DNA of 64,000 nucleotides from Bolinopsis microptera (lineage: Eukaryota > Ctenophora > Tentaculata > Lobata > Bolinopsidae): positions 13,343,628 through 13,407,627 of the forward strand of contig NC_087075.1 in the NCBI RefSeq assembly GCF_026151205.1, written 5' to 3'. Positions 28,200-37,753 of the stretch are shown piece by piece (the first letter of the stretch is position 1; each line of letters opens with the position of its first letter). The notes below the pieces were generated by a model, which saw only the letters and a list, made by a program, of their open reading frames with translations, had not been told where the DNA came from and ran no database searches. Position numbers and translations under genes: made by a program.

Positions 28200-29440
28200 T
28201 CAACGTCAACATCATTGCAAAAAAACTCGACCAGAAGCGCCTAAGTGTTTATGACATCGAACTGGAGAACAACTCTCTCCTAACAATCTTCCCAGACACC
28301 TACCAGCATATGAACATCAGCTTGCCTAGCGAAGGGATTCATCCAAAGGGCAAAGGAGATTTTAGTATTATCATAACACCTTGCTTTGTCAAAACAGAGA
28401 ACACTCTGGATCTTGCGATTGAAAAGCAACAAACCGAAGTCCTCAATTGTTCAGTAGAACACACCGAAATTGTCCCAAATTCGTCTACCCCTGAAGAGAC
28501 TGTTTCAAATTCCTCCTCTACCCCTGAGAAGACGACACCTACTGATCCTAATGAGGCAGAACAAACTAAGACTGTCTCGAATTCTTGTGTCCCTGTGGAG
28601 ACGTCAGCAAATGACCCCATAGAAGTAGAGCACGCTATGACTGTCCAAAATACTTCTACCCCTGAGAAGACAACAGACACTGATCCCGCAGAAGCAGAAA
28701 AAACTAAAAGTGTCTCAAATACTTCTACCCCTGAGAAGACGACAGCAAATGACCCCGTAGAGAAGGCGACAGTTCCTGACTCCAATAAAGCAGAACAAAC
28801 TAAGACCGCCTCAAATACTTCTACTCCTGAGAAGACGACAGCAATTGAGTCCGCAGAAGCAGATCACGCTATGACTGTCATAAATTCGTCTACCCCTGAG
28901 AAGGCGACAGTTACTGACTCCAATAAAGCAGAACAAACTATAAAGACTGCCTCAAATACTTCTCATCCTGAGGAGACGACAGCTCCTGCCCCACCGAGTG
29001 TGGAGACACAGAGCACCATCGACCCCTCGAAAGAGTCGGCACCGGACGCGGCATTCATTGATACCAAAACTCTTAAACTGTTTCTGAGTAAAGAAACATT
29101 GGTGCAACTTGCTGACCGAAACTCGAAATCTAAAATCATCGAGCTGGTGAAGCTGTGCCACATGAGAGTAGCGCATACTTCAGAACAAAACAGGAAGATG
29201 GTTCTTGACCACCTGTTGGATGCTTCGCAAGGAAAAGTGAAACTCCAGCCGAGTCTAATCGATAAACTTGTCAAGAGACTTAATGATGAAGCAGTCACTG
29301 CCGAACTGATGAACATGGGTCTTGAGGTGCCTCAAAGTGCTAGAATGCGTAAAAACGCCCTTGAAACCTACCTCAATAATGAATTCAGTACTCTTAACTC
29401 AAGTGACTTCAATGAAACCTGTTGCTTGGAAAAAAAGTAG
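28193..29440 (+). CDS. Repeat-rich ORF with SAP-like end (putative LINE-associated ORF)
   Basis: The frame is open from 28193, just after a TAA, with a first ATG at 28310; the sequence between is also protein-like (KKLDQKRLSVYDIELENN), so the true start was probably lost where the Penelope fragment joins. Residues about 60-220 from the ATG are six to seven imperfect repeats of about 22-26 residues (STPEKTT, DP.EAEQTKTVSN). The C-terminal 110 residues are charged and helical (LKLFLSKETLVQLADRNSK ... MNMGLEVPQSARMRKNALETYL); the last part resembles a SAP-type DNA-binding helix pair. It stops at 29440 after an A7 run and a +1 frame continues as the next ORF. It precedes element A by 1.2 kb and may be its most 5' ORF; that link is inference. 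Confidence 0.45.
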   Translation, partial: TYVNVNIIAKKLDQKRLSVYDIELENNSLLTIFPDTYQHMNISLPSEGIHPKGKGDFSIIITPCFVKTENTLDLAIEKQQTEVLNCSVEHTEIVPNSSTPEETVSNSSSTPEKTTPTDPNEAEQTKTVSNSCVPVETSANDPIEVEHAMTVQNTSTPEKTTDTDPAEAEKTKSVSNTSTPEKTTANDPVEKATVPDSNKAEQTKTASNTSTPEKTTAIESAEADHAMTVINSSTPEKATVTDSNKAEQTIKTASNTSHPEETTAPAPPSVETQSTIDPSKESAPDAAFIDTKTLKLFLSKETLVQLADRNSKSKIIELVKLCHMRVAHTSEQNRKMVLDHLLDASQGKVKLQPSLIDKLVKRLNDEAVTAELMNMGLEVPQSARMRKNALETYLNNEFSTLNSSDFNETCCLEKK

Positions 29441-30428
29441 AATCGGAAGCCCTAAGACAAAAAAACAAAACCCAAAGGGAAAAAAAAACAAGAGCAACAA
29501 AAAGACTAGGGCAACCAAGAAAACTAACGACAATGCAGCTAACACTACCGCAGAAACGAGAAATTGTGCTAATGTCACTTCGGATAGCAATGCTATATTA
29601 CATGCCACTCAGCAGAACGGAGAGGATGATAAAATCACTGAAAACACCGATGAACCGTCTGCACAAGACTCAAAGACTGCTAGGTGTTTTCCTACCACAC
29701 CAGAAGAATCTGCTGAACCACATGAACTTGTCCCCAAGAAAGGCAAACCAAAAATCGGAAGAACAGAGGAAAAAAAACCAGACCCAACAAATCAAGCTAC
29801 TGGAAGCCTTGGAATGAGCAATCCAGCATTTGAAAAACCCCTCAAAATACTTGAGAATAGTATTCTCAAGCTCCAAGAAACAACGAGCAATCAACAAGCT
29901 CAGCTGGAACTTTTCAAGAAAGACCAAATAGCCAAAAGCGTCGACGCAGAGTTGTCAGACCTGAAAAGCAAAGTGCTATCTCTCTTAGAGATGATAAAGA
30001 TTCAGCAAAGCACCCTTGACAACCTTGTTAATCAAAGATCGACTCAAGAGCAACAAGTTGGGACTTCCAAAGCTCTACTTACAAATCCACCCAAACAAAT
30101 GATGAACAGAGAAACCCAAACTACAAACCCCCATGATCACAAAATAAATGACAGAGGGACTCATACCGAAACATCATGTCAAACAGATCAACCAGCTTAT
30201 AATACATCACCATCTCTGATTGAAAGCAAAGAAACCCAGACCATCCTTATGATCAGAGAAGCGCCCTCGCCAAACCAGAGATCTACCACTTGTAGGGCTA
30301 CAGCTAACAATATTGAACAACAGCCGGAAAATAAAGAAATTCCTCCCAACAGAGCTGACCAAACTGAAGAAAAAACCCAAACTAGTACTCCATCACAATA
30401 TCGTAATACTTTCAACACTACTATATAA
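29430..30428 (+). CDS. Coiled-coil, Lys/Thr/Gln-rich ORF continuing the previous frame (+1)
   Basis: The frame is also open upstream to 29322, but the meaningful part begins at the A7 run where the preceding ORF stops. It has a basic N-terminus (KKQNPKGKKNKSNKKTRATKK), an acidic middle, a coiled coil (ILENSILKLQETTSNQQAQL ... LSDLKSKVLSLLEMIKIQQ) and a C-terminal series of short TQT and ETQT motifs (RETQTTN, GTHTETSCQT, SKETQTI). I recognise no family; basic plus coiled-coil layouts are common in LINE ORF1 RNA-binding proteins. One extra A in the homopolymer would explain the split from the previous ORF. Confidence 0.4.
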   Translation, partial: KKSRIGSPKTKKQNPKGKKNKSNKKTRATKKTNDNAANTTAETRNCANVTSDSNAILHATQQNGEDDKITENTDEPSAQDSKTARCFPTTPEESAEPHELVPKKGKPKIGRTEEKKPDPTNQATGSLGMSNPAFEKPLKILENSILKLQETTSNQQAQLELFKKDQIAKSVDAELSDLKSKVLSLLEMIKIQQSTLDNLVNQRSTQEQQVGTSKALLTNPPKQMMNRETQTTNPHDHKINDRGTHTETSCQTDQPAYNTSPSLIESKETQTILMIREAPSPNQRSTTCRATANNIEQQPENKEIPPNRADQTEEKTQTSTPSQYRNTFNTTI

Positions 30429-30469
30429 CAAATAATTTGAGGAATGGTATGTTACAACTCCCCCGAAGG

Positions 30470-30535
30470 GGCGTACTAAGCTAAGGGTCATCTACACTCT
30501 ATTAGGGTCATCTACACTTTACTAGGGTCATCAAC
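30470..30535. repeat. Short triple repeat AGGGTCATCTACACT
   Basis: Three copies of (a)gggtcatc(t)acactctatta, period about 22-23 bp, in the 200-bp gap between the coiled-coil ORF and the PHD ORF. It may be part of the leader of element A. Function unknown. Confidence 0.6.
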
Positions 30536-30624
30536 TCTGAAGTCCTAATCCCCTCCAAAACAAAACACTTAACGGGAGCCGACCCCAAGTCGGATCTATT
30601 TGGTCAGTATTACTTATATTTGAT

Positions 30625-32690
30625 TTGAGAATGGCGACAAATACTAGGAAGAATTCAGGTACTCCTAAAACATCTAATAGCTTGTCTCGCAACATTTTAG
30701 CTGAATCTACAGTGGACAATGAAGATCAGGAAAACAGGAAACATAGGGACAAGAAGAAATGTCCATGTCAACGCTCTTTTAACGGTAAAGTTTACCTCAT
30801 TGACTGTTCTAAGTGTCATCAAGAGTGGCATGTGGACTGCCTGTCTATGAAGGGTATAACGAGGTCAGCTATCAACTCCATGGTAGAATGGCTGTGCCCA
30901 TACTGCTTCGTGGCACCAGTATCAACACTGAAGAAACAGAGAGGTGAATTTTGTTACAGCTGCAGGAACACAAGGGCTTTGCAACAGGCCAACTCAGATT
31001 TTGAAGCATCTACAGCTGTTAAGAATCTTGAAACTGTCAGTGCACTCGTGGCATCAGCAAGCTCAGCAGGCTCAGCTCTTGAAAAATTTGACTTCGAACA
31101 GTTCTCTAGGAACCTTGACACTCTCTCCCAGTTCGACGTTCACCTTCAACACCTGCTTCTTAAGGAGAACTCCCTTAATGGGCTAAATAATGAAATAAAG
31201 CTTCATGACAAATCATTAGAATCAATCAATACTAATATTGCCGAACTTCAGAAGGACCTGAAACTTCTGTCATCCAGACCATCTACAGAACCATCCTCAC
31301 CCTCAGCTTCATCTGAGCAGTTTCTGAAGGACATCTCTGAACAGCTCACTGTACTCTGTGCCAATGAGCACACTGCAGCTGCAGGCATAAGTGAATTGAA
31401 ACAATCCTTAGACTCATTACAGCCATTGCATAATCCTGGCCACTGCATTCCTCCCACCCCATTGCATCCAGGACCTCCTACTCAGCACCTTCGTTCTCCA
31501 GTCCCTACAGTCCCTGTGCAGCTACCCAATCATGAGCAGAAACCTGTGGAAATGTTCAAAGATGACTACATTGATCAGCAAACAGCAAATGATTTAGGAG
31601 AACTTTTTGTTAAGGACAGCAGTCACTTCAAAGTTGAGAACGACCGCTCCTGCCTAACATATGGGGAAAGGTATGATTACCCAGGTTCCAAGTCATCTGA
31701 AAAGCCACAGGCAAATACCATCGGTTCTCAAGGAACTCATTGACAAAATCAATAATGAGTTCTGCCAGGGTGATCTACCTCAGATCAACAGCTGCTTAGT
31801 AAATCGGTTTGAAGGAACAGACAGCAAGCTACCTAGACACTCTGATGACGAGGCTACCATCCATCCAGAGTCTAAAATATTCACTGTCTCGCTTGGTTCT
31901 GCATGTCAGGTTTCTTTCTCTGACTCTCACACAGGCACTGATAAGCACAAGCAGCAATGTGACCCACGGTCCTTGTATGTTATGACACGTCATAGCCAAG
32001 CACTGTTCGACCATCGTATTGATGCAGGTGATATAGAAGGGCTACGTTACAGCATCACACTTAGATCCGTGAATTCGTTGAACAGAAATGCCACATGCAT
32101 CATCGGGGATTCAAACACTGGAGGCTTGAAATTTGGTACTGATCCTGCTAAGTCATTCGGCAAGTGGTTACCTGGCAAACGCATCTTCGCTCCGGTCATT
32201 GATAATATAGATCCTTATGTCACGTTGGGGTATAGAAACTGTGTAATATTGTGCGGGGTCAACGACCTCAAAAACGAAGACGTCAAGAACCAACATGATA
32301 TTGAAATTATTTATAACGCATTAGCTTCAAAGATTGCACAGATACAATCTGTCAATCCGTGTATACATGTTTTTGTTTGTCCAGCAATTCCCTCTAAACG
32401 TGCTGACTTAAATAGAAAACTTATATATTTTAACAGTTTGATTCGACGTAGGCTGCTCCCGTCCAATTTTGGTGTCAGTTATGTGGATGGATTTGATGAG
32501 TTCTGTGATAGAGATGGTCTACTTGACCGCTCTCTCTCTCTCGCGACCTCAACAAACACCAAAAACCAGACTTCCTTCACCTCAACTGGAGGGGACTAGC
32601 AAAGTTAGGTCAATTTATTCGTAACACTGTTCTTCTCAGGATTAACGGTGGTATCGACAAAAGGAAGAGGAGGTCCACAAAGTAGACAGT
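30625..32690 (+). pseudogene. Element A ORF1: PHD finger, AlkB-like dioxygenase, SGNH hydrolase
   Basis: Frame one (30625-31743): basic N-terminus, a PHD-type zinc finger (KKCPCQRSF ... CSKCHQEWHVDC ... EWLCPYC, about 30757-30906), then a coiled coil (NLDTLSQFDVHLQHLLLKEN; HDKSLESINTNIAELQKDL), a Pro-rich linker and the start of the next domain (LTYGERYDYPGSKS). A one-base shift near 31690-31710 leads to frame two (31661-32599): AlkB-like 2OG/Fe(II) dioxygenase with NRFEG, PRHSDDE (His and Asp ligands), SLYVMTRHSQALFDHRID (distal His) and RYSITLRSV (2OG-binding Arg pair), followed by an SGNH hydrolase with IIGDSNTGG (Ser), CGVNDL (Gly-x-Asn-Asp). A third shift near 32545 gives the final PDFLHLNW (Asp-x-x-His). 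All catalytic residues are present but the frame is broken at least twice. Confidence 0.82.
31730..32085 (+). other. AlkB-like domain of element A
   Basis: Metal ligands His and Asp lie in P-R-H-S-D-D-E (about 31838-31858), the distal His in F-D-H-R-I-D (about 32006-32023), and the R-x-S-x-T-x-R signature about 32045-32065. The order and spacing match the double-stranded beta-helix core of AlkB homologues, which remove alkyl groups from bases in DNA or RNA using Fe(II), O2 and 2-oxoglutarate. Substrate is unknown. Confidence 0.8.
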
Positions 32691-32733
32691 AGATCCTTCA
32701 GGGATGTGACTGCTGGAAGAGAAACTGGTCCTG

Positions 32734-35700
32734 TTGTTCCTGCTGCTGCTAGTCAGGGTCACGTGGATGGCTACCAACCACATGACTCCCCTCATTAAGG
32801 AGGTATGTCTTGTCTGTTCTAAGAACATAGTCATCGGCCAAACAATAGTTGAATGTTTCCACTGTGACTGCATAATGCACCATAAATGCTATCGCAAATC
32901 CAATACAAATAGCCAATCTAATGAGTTTTACTGTACTCGTTGTATCCATTTAGACAAGGTTAAATACAACCCATTTAAACTACTCACTGACAATGACAAC
33001 GACGACAACAACCTAGACGAATACACAACCAAAATCTCGAATACTTTAAATAATTGTAACTCATACACTGCATCTGACCTTACCAATATTCTCTGCAACC
33101 AAGTAAAGAAACAATCATCTATTCTCTTTCAAAATATTGATGGAAATAAATCAAATTTTGACAACCTTGCCATTGAAACCTGTAGGTACAAAACAAAATT
33201 CTCCGTAATAGGCCTTGCTGAAACCAACACTGGGAAAGAATTAAGCAACCTATTTCAGCTCGACGGTTATAATAGTTACTATCAGGACACAGCACCTAAC
33301 AAACAAAAGGGCACTGGAGTAGCCCTTTATGTTGACGATAGATTAAATGCTACAGTAATTGAAAATATATCACAAGTCAGAGAACATCTAGAAATACTTG
33401 TCTTATCATTAAGTAACGAAGATCAACCTGTTAATGTAGGTGTTTTGTATCGTCCACCAAGTGGCTGTATTTCCCAAGCTCTAGTTGAACTTTCTAACCT
33501 TCTTGATCACATGCCGAAGTTTAGTTATCTAGCTGGAGACTTTAATATCGATCTTCATGATAAAGATAACAAAATGTACAAAAATATGAAGAAATATTGT
33601 TCAGTAAAGGATTTTGTCCGTTAATATCTATTGCTACTCACGAAGTAGGTATGGACATGTAGTTAGAATGCAGACTCTAGACTACCGAGGTTTCTGTTGA
33701 ACTGGAAGCCAAACTATGGAAAGAGGTCAAGGGGCAGACCCCGTAAGAACTGGAAGTCCTGCGTACTCGAAGATGCTGCTAGGTTTACAGGTGTTGAAAA
33801 CATCGACAACGACACAACAGAAGCTTTGGCTACCAACCGAGTACAGTGGAGACATATGTTACGCCGCCAACGCGATGTGTGTGATGCAGGCCACTCCAAC
33901 GACTAGGAGGAGACCTTACCATGTAACATGTATGTAACTCACGAAAAACCAGGCTGTAAAGCATCTTGCATAGACAACATAATTACCAACGACATTGAGA
34001 ATGTTATTACTTCAGGCACCCTAAAAGAACGAATAACTCACCACTCGCCTATTTTTAACATATTTAACTGGAATGTTGAAGTCAACTCTGGAAAAACTCC
34101 TATTAAACAGTATTACGATTTCTGTCAATCAAATGTTAACGGCTTCCTAGTGGATCTTGAAGATGAGCTTAAAACTAAAATAATCCATAACTTTACTGAA
34201 TTCTATTGCATGACACTTACAAAAACTGCATCGAAAAATCGTTTAAACTAGAAACCCCGAAAACCTCTAAGAGAACTGTTAAGGTTAACCCTTGGATAAC
34301 TCCCGGTCTCATTTGCTCAATTAATAATCAGCATAAACTGTACGAAAATTAGGTTGAGATAAGAAATAGAAAATGTAAACTCGGGGAAACTGATAACAAG
34401 GGCGGGATTTGCCAGTGCCCTGAATGCTCACTAAAACGTAGTCGCTACCTTATCTACAAAGAATACAGAAAAGTCCTAAAGAAAACACGTCAAAACAGTG
34501 AAAACAGATTACTTCTCTGGTAAATTTGCAGAAAATAGCGGGAATAGTAAAAAGACCTGGGAACTAATTAATAGTATAAGAGGAAAACGGCGGCGTGAAA
34601 TAAAGCCGCTGTTCACCATAGACAACGTTAAGATAACGAACAGGAGGATCATAGCAAACGAATTCAATAAGTATTTCGTATCATTGGCCTCTGACCTAAA
34701 TACTGCTTACAATGAACTTGGTCAAATGAACATAAACAATCTACCTAGTTTCTATGACTATTTACCGCTCTCAAACACCTCCAGCATTTACATGCATGAC
34801 TGCACAACAGACGAGGTTAGCAAAATCATATCTGAACTTAAGAACGGTAAGGCAAGTGATATTCCTATTCATGTTGTAAAACAGTCCTCAAAAATAGTCA
34901 CTCCTCTACTTACTGTACTGTACAATGAATGTATGAAAGATGGCATATTCCCTGATGACCTTAAGATTGGAAGGATTAGTCCAATTCACAAGAAAGATAA
35001 CCAGGAACTCCTTGAAAATTATAGACCTGTGTCGACACTTGCAGTATTTGGTAAAATATTTGAAAAAATTATATTCAACAGATTATATAGCTTCTTTCAT
35101 TCACAGAATTCCTTGTATGAAAACCAGTATGGATTCCGTAAAAATCATTCGACTAGTTATGCTTTAAATTACTCTTAGCAAAGCTTTTGATACAATCTCA
35201 CATGAAAAGTTACTGCATAAGTTAGAAAATTATGGGATCCGTGGAAATGCAAACAACCTTATAGCAAGTTACCTGTCGAATAGATACCAGTATGTCTCAG
35301 TATTAGGTGAAGACTCTGAGAAACTGCCCGTTGTCTACGGAGTGCCCCAAGGGTCCTGTTTAGGTCCCCAGCTGTTTATCATCTACATAAATGACATCCG
35401 AAACTCATCAATTATAGGAACGTTTATACTATTTGCCGATGACACTAACATATTTATTGAAGAAACATGTGTCAGAAGACTGTACGAAAAGGGAAATGAA
35501 GTTTTAGCATCTGTTTATAAGTATATGAAACTAAACTTATTACATATTAACATTAAGAAATGCTGTTTTATCCACTTTAGACCGTCACGTGCCAAAGAGG
35601 AAGTAGAAAATGACGAGAACATATTAACTTTGAACAATGTTGTCATTAAAAAAGTCCAAGAAGCTAAATTTCTAGGTGTCATTATCGATGATCAACTTAA

Positions 35701-36030
35701 TTGGAAAACTCACACACGGTCACTTAACTCAAAACTTAAATGTGAAGTAGGTAAGTTATGCAGAATACGACACATTGTCCCTAAACAGTATTATAAGGAT
35801 TTATACCATACTTTATTCGAATCACATTTGGGATTTGGAATATCTGTATGGGGTGGTATCAGCAACAACCGACTCGAACCTCTCTTTAAAACACAGAAAA
35901 AGTGTATAGGAATTCTATTTGGGGATAGAGAAGCTTACTTAGAAAATTTAGAACTTGTGCCCGGACACGACCATTTGGTGAGCAAAGACTAGGTGTGGAC
36001 TTTTACAAAAAAGAACACTCTAAGCCCTTG
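32734..36030 (+). pseudogene. Element A ORF2: PHD finger, APE endonuclease, RT (broken)
   Basis: 32734-33624: second PHD-type finger (CLVCSKNI ... ECFHCDCIMHHKC ... YCTRCI), then the endonuclease: LFQNIDGNKSNFD, GLAETN, GVALYVDDRLNA, LYRPPSGC and LAGDFNIDL. A 292-bp LINE fragment interrupts it at 33645-33936. It then resumes with CKASCIDNIITN and HHSPIF to 34251, a frameshifted part with NPWITPGL to about 34490, RT 34500-35178 (KNGKASDIPIHV, ENYRPVSTLAVFGK, QYGFRKNHSTSYA), then 35179-35990. Compared with element B about 25 residues are deleted right before LSKAFDT, which removes the first catalytic Asp. GVPQGSCLGP and FADDTNIF follow. Not functional. Confidence 0.88.
33645..33936 (+). mobile_element. 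Nested 5'-truncated LINE 3' end with 9-bp target duplication
   Basis: Inserted into the element A endonuclease and flanked by ACTCACGAA (33636-33644 and 33937-33945). It encodes the last residues of another RT protein (YGHVVRMQ, KRSRGRPRKNWKSCVLEDAARF, NRVQWRHML) ending in a stop at about 33906, with only about 30 bp after the stop and no poly(A). The GRP-x-x-x-W-x-D tail is typical of many APE LINE RT C-termini. The coding sequence of element A continues in the same sense after it. Confidence 0.8.
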
Positions 36031-37747
36031 TCCTTTCCTCCATTCTCCCGTGCTGAAGAGTCTGCTGAAGAACTTGAAATCCAGGATAAACCTACAGTAA
36101 AACAACGGGCTTCAAAGAGTGATTGTCCTTGCCGATCAACATCAGATGGTAAGGAATGGAAGTTCAAGTGTACCAGATGTTTTCAGCACTGGCATGCTTC
36201 CTGTTGCAATCTCAAGGGTGCTAACAACATTCAGCACGATACACCTCTTGAAGCTTCTCTGAATATGATTCTCTCAGAATGGCTATGTCCATGGTGTTTC
36301 GATACATCATTCCCCAGACCAGGCTCCAGCATGTCAGCCAAGATGGACAACAACCTAAAGAGCTCTGTAGACTACAGCCAGAACATACAGGCTATATCAG
36401 ATGCTATTTCTAATGCTTTTGGTAACAGTATGCCTACTGTGGAGATTGTATCCCTGGAGACAAGACTGAAGAAGCTGAGTCAAGAGATTCATGAATTTCA
36501 GCAGTCCAGAAGTCCATCTGAAGCACCACCTGCTACAGAAATCCCCTCCCTAAATGCACAGAACCTCCAGTGTGTGATTACCTGGTCGATGTGCTAAGTG
36601 CTGAGATCCTCAAAGAAGTTACAGAGTTTCTCCTGGAGAGCCAAGCTAGTAATAAGTTCATCCCGAAGAATGGAAGACAGGTCCTTAAGTTTGGGGAAGA
36701 CTACTCTTATACTGGTGATTCAGACCCACCCCTATCCCCCACAATCCCAGCACCCCTTGCCTCAGCCATAGACGCAGTTACATCAAAGTGCAGACTGACC
36801 CATAAGCCCAACTCCATCCTAATAAACTACTACCCTCCCTCAGTTGATACCACCACTAGTAGCAAGCTCCCTTTTCACTCTGACGATGAGTCTGAGATTA
36901 TTGCTAACTCAGAAATTGCTACTATCAGCATAGGCGACGTCAGGAAGGTGTGCTTTAAGTGCATCTATGAGACCGGAAACGAAGCCTCAACTGAGTATGT
37001 TCATAGTGTGAGTCCAGAATCTAACTCAGTGTATGTGATGACACGATCGTCACAAGCCTGGTATCGTCACGGTATTGATGAAACAGGTCCAGCTGAAACT
37101 CAGTCTTCTGTGCAGACAGGAAGGTTCTCCATCACACTGAGAACTGTGAGCAAACAGTTTAGCCGGAGCTGCATCATCATGGGCGACTCTAACACCAAGC
37201 CCATCAAGTTCGGTGTCGGTACTGGAACCCTTGGACAGTCCTTCCCAGGTGAACGTGTTAAAGCCAACAAGGTCAGTGCAATAGACCCTAAGCTCTGCAT
37301 TGGTTATAGCAACGTCATCTTAGTTTGTGGGACCAACGATCTACGAGTTGAAAATGTGCAGTCACCTGGTGATATACACCAGCTGGTAGACATTCTCCAC
37401 CTGAAAATCCAGCAACTGTGCCCTAAGGCGAAGTTGTTTGTCACAGCAGTTTTACCGTCTAGACTCCCTAAGATGAATAAAAACATTATGGCATTCAACA
37501 GCTTGGTTGATGAAATGTTGTACTCTAGCTTTAACCAGACTGTATGGCACCTTGGTGTGGCCACTTTTTAGACGGTAAAGGGTTGCTTGCTATGAAACTC
37601 ACGAGAAATGGTGATGAAATCCATCTCGGAGAGCTTGGTATTGCTAAATTTGTGAGATGTCTGAAACAGTGGGTGTATGTGAGGGAGAGACAGGAGAGAG
37701 TAAGACAAAGGAAGGCCACCCGACCAGTGGGAGTTTATCCCACTTAG
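36030..37747 (+). pseudogene. Element B ORF1: PHD finger, AlkB-like dioxygenase, SGNH hydrolase
   Basis: 36030-36597: PHD-type finger (SDCPCRSTSDG ... CTRCFQHWHASC ... EWLCPWCF, about 36118-36300) and a short coiled-coil (VSLETRLKKLSQEIHEFQQ). A one-base shift near 36555 leads to 36570-37571: DYLVDVLSAEILKEV, then the AlkB-like core with INYYPP, LPFHSDDES (His103, Asp105), SVYVMTRSSQAWYRHGID (His167) and RFSITLRTV (Arg185, Arg191), then the SGNH domain with IIMGDSNTK (Ser207) and VCGTNDLR (Gly-x-Asn-Asp). After another shift the last block (37560-37747) holds RNGDEIHLGELG with Asp-x-x-His. It shares all catalytic residues with element A although the intervening sequence is strongly diverged, so the residues were under selection. 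PHD plus esterase is known for CR1 ORF1; the AlkB domain is the addition. Confidence 0.85.
36680..37150 (+). other. AlkB-like domain of element B
   Basis: Longer than in element A at the N-terminal lid (FGEDYSYTGDSDPPLSP then PLASAIDAV). The N-x-Y motif (INYYPP), H-x-D (FHSDDE), distal His (YRHGID) and R-x-S-x-T-x-R are all present in AlkB order. The best family-level comparison is with ALKBH-type demethylases and the AlkB domains of some plant RNA viruses (from memory). Substrate unknown. Confidence 0.82.
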
Positions 37748-37753
37748 TCTATC

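Larger units (their letters stand above)
30625..36030 (+). mobile_element. LINE element A (PHD-AlkB-SGNH ORF1; PHD-APE-RT ORF2), inactive
   Basis: Two ORFs in the order of element B, with frameshifts, a nested 292-bp insertion (33645-33936), an RT deletion and a truncated 3' end. It joins element B at about 36030 in the middle of the RT C-terminal region. The reading frame at the join passes unbroken from the A RT tail (FYKKEHSKPL) into B ORF1 (SFPPFSRAEES). The 5' boundary is uncertain: it may start at 30429-30624 or include the ORFs from 28193. Confidence 0.8.

Noticed and set aside
29430-29440. Programmed -1 frameshift site A AAA AAG
   Set aside because: The -1 frame is short and composition-poor; the long continuation is in +1, so the heptamer is not a sufficient explanation.
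32734-32960. Separate host PHD-finger gene between ORF1 and ORF2
   Set aside because: It is in frame with the endonuclease and the same arrangement recurs in element B, so it belongs to ORF2.
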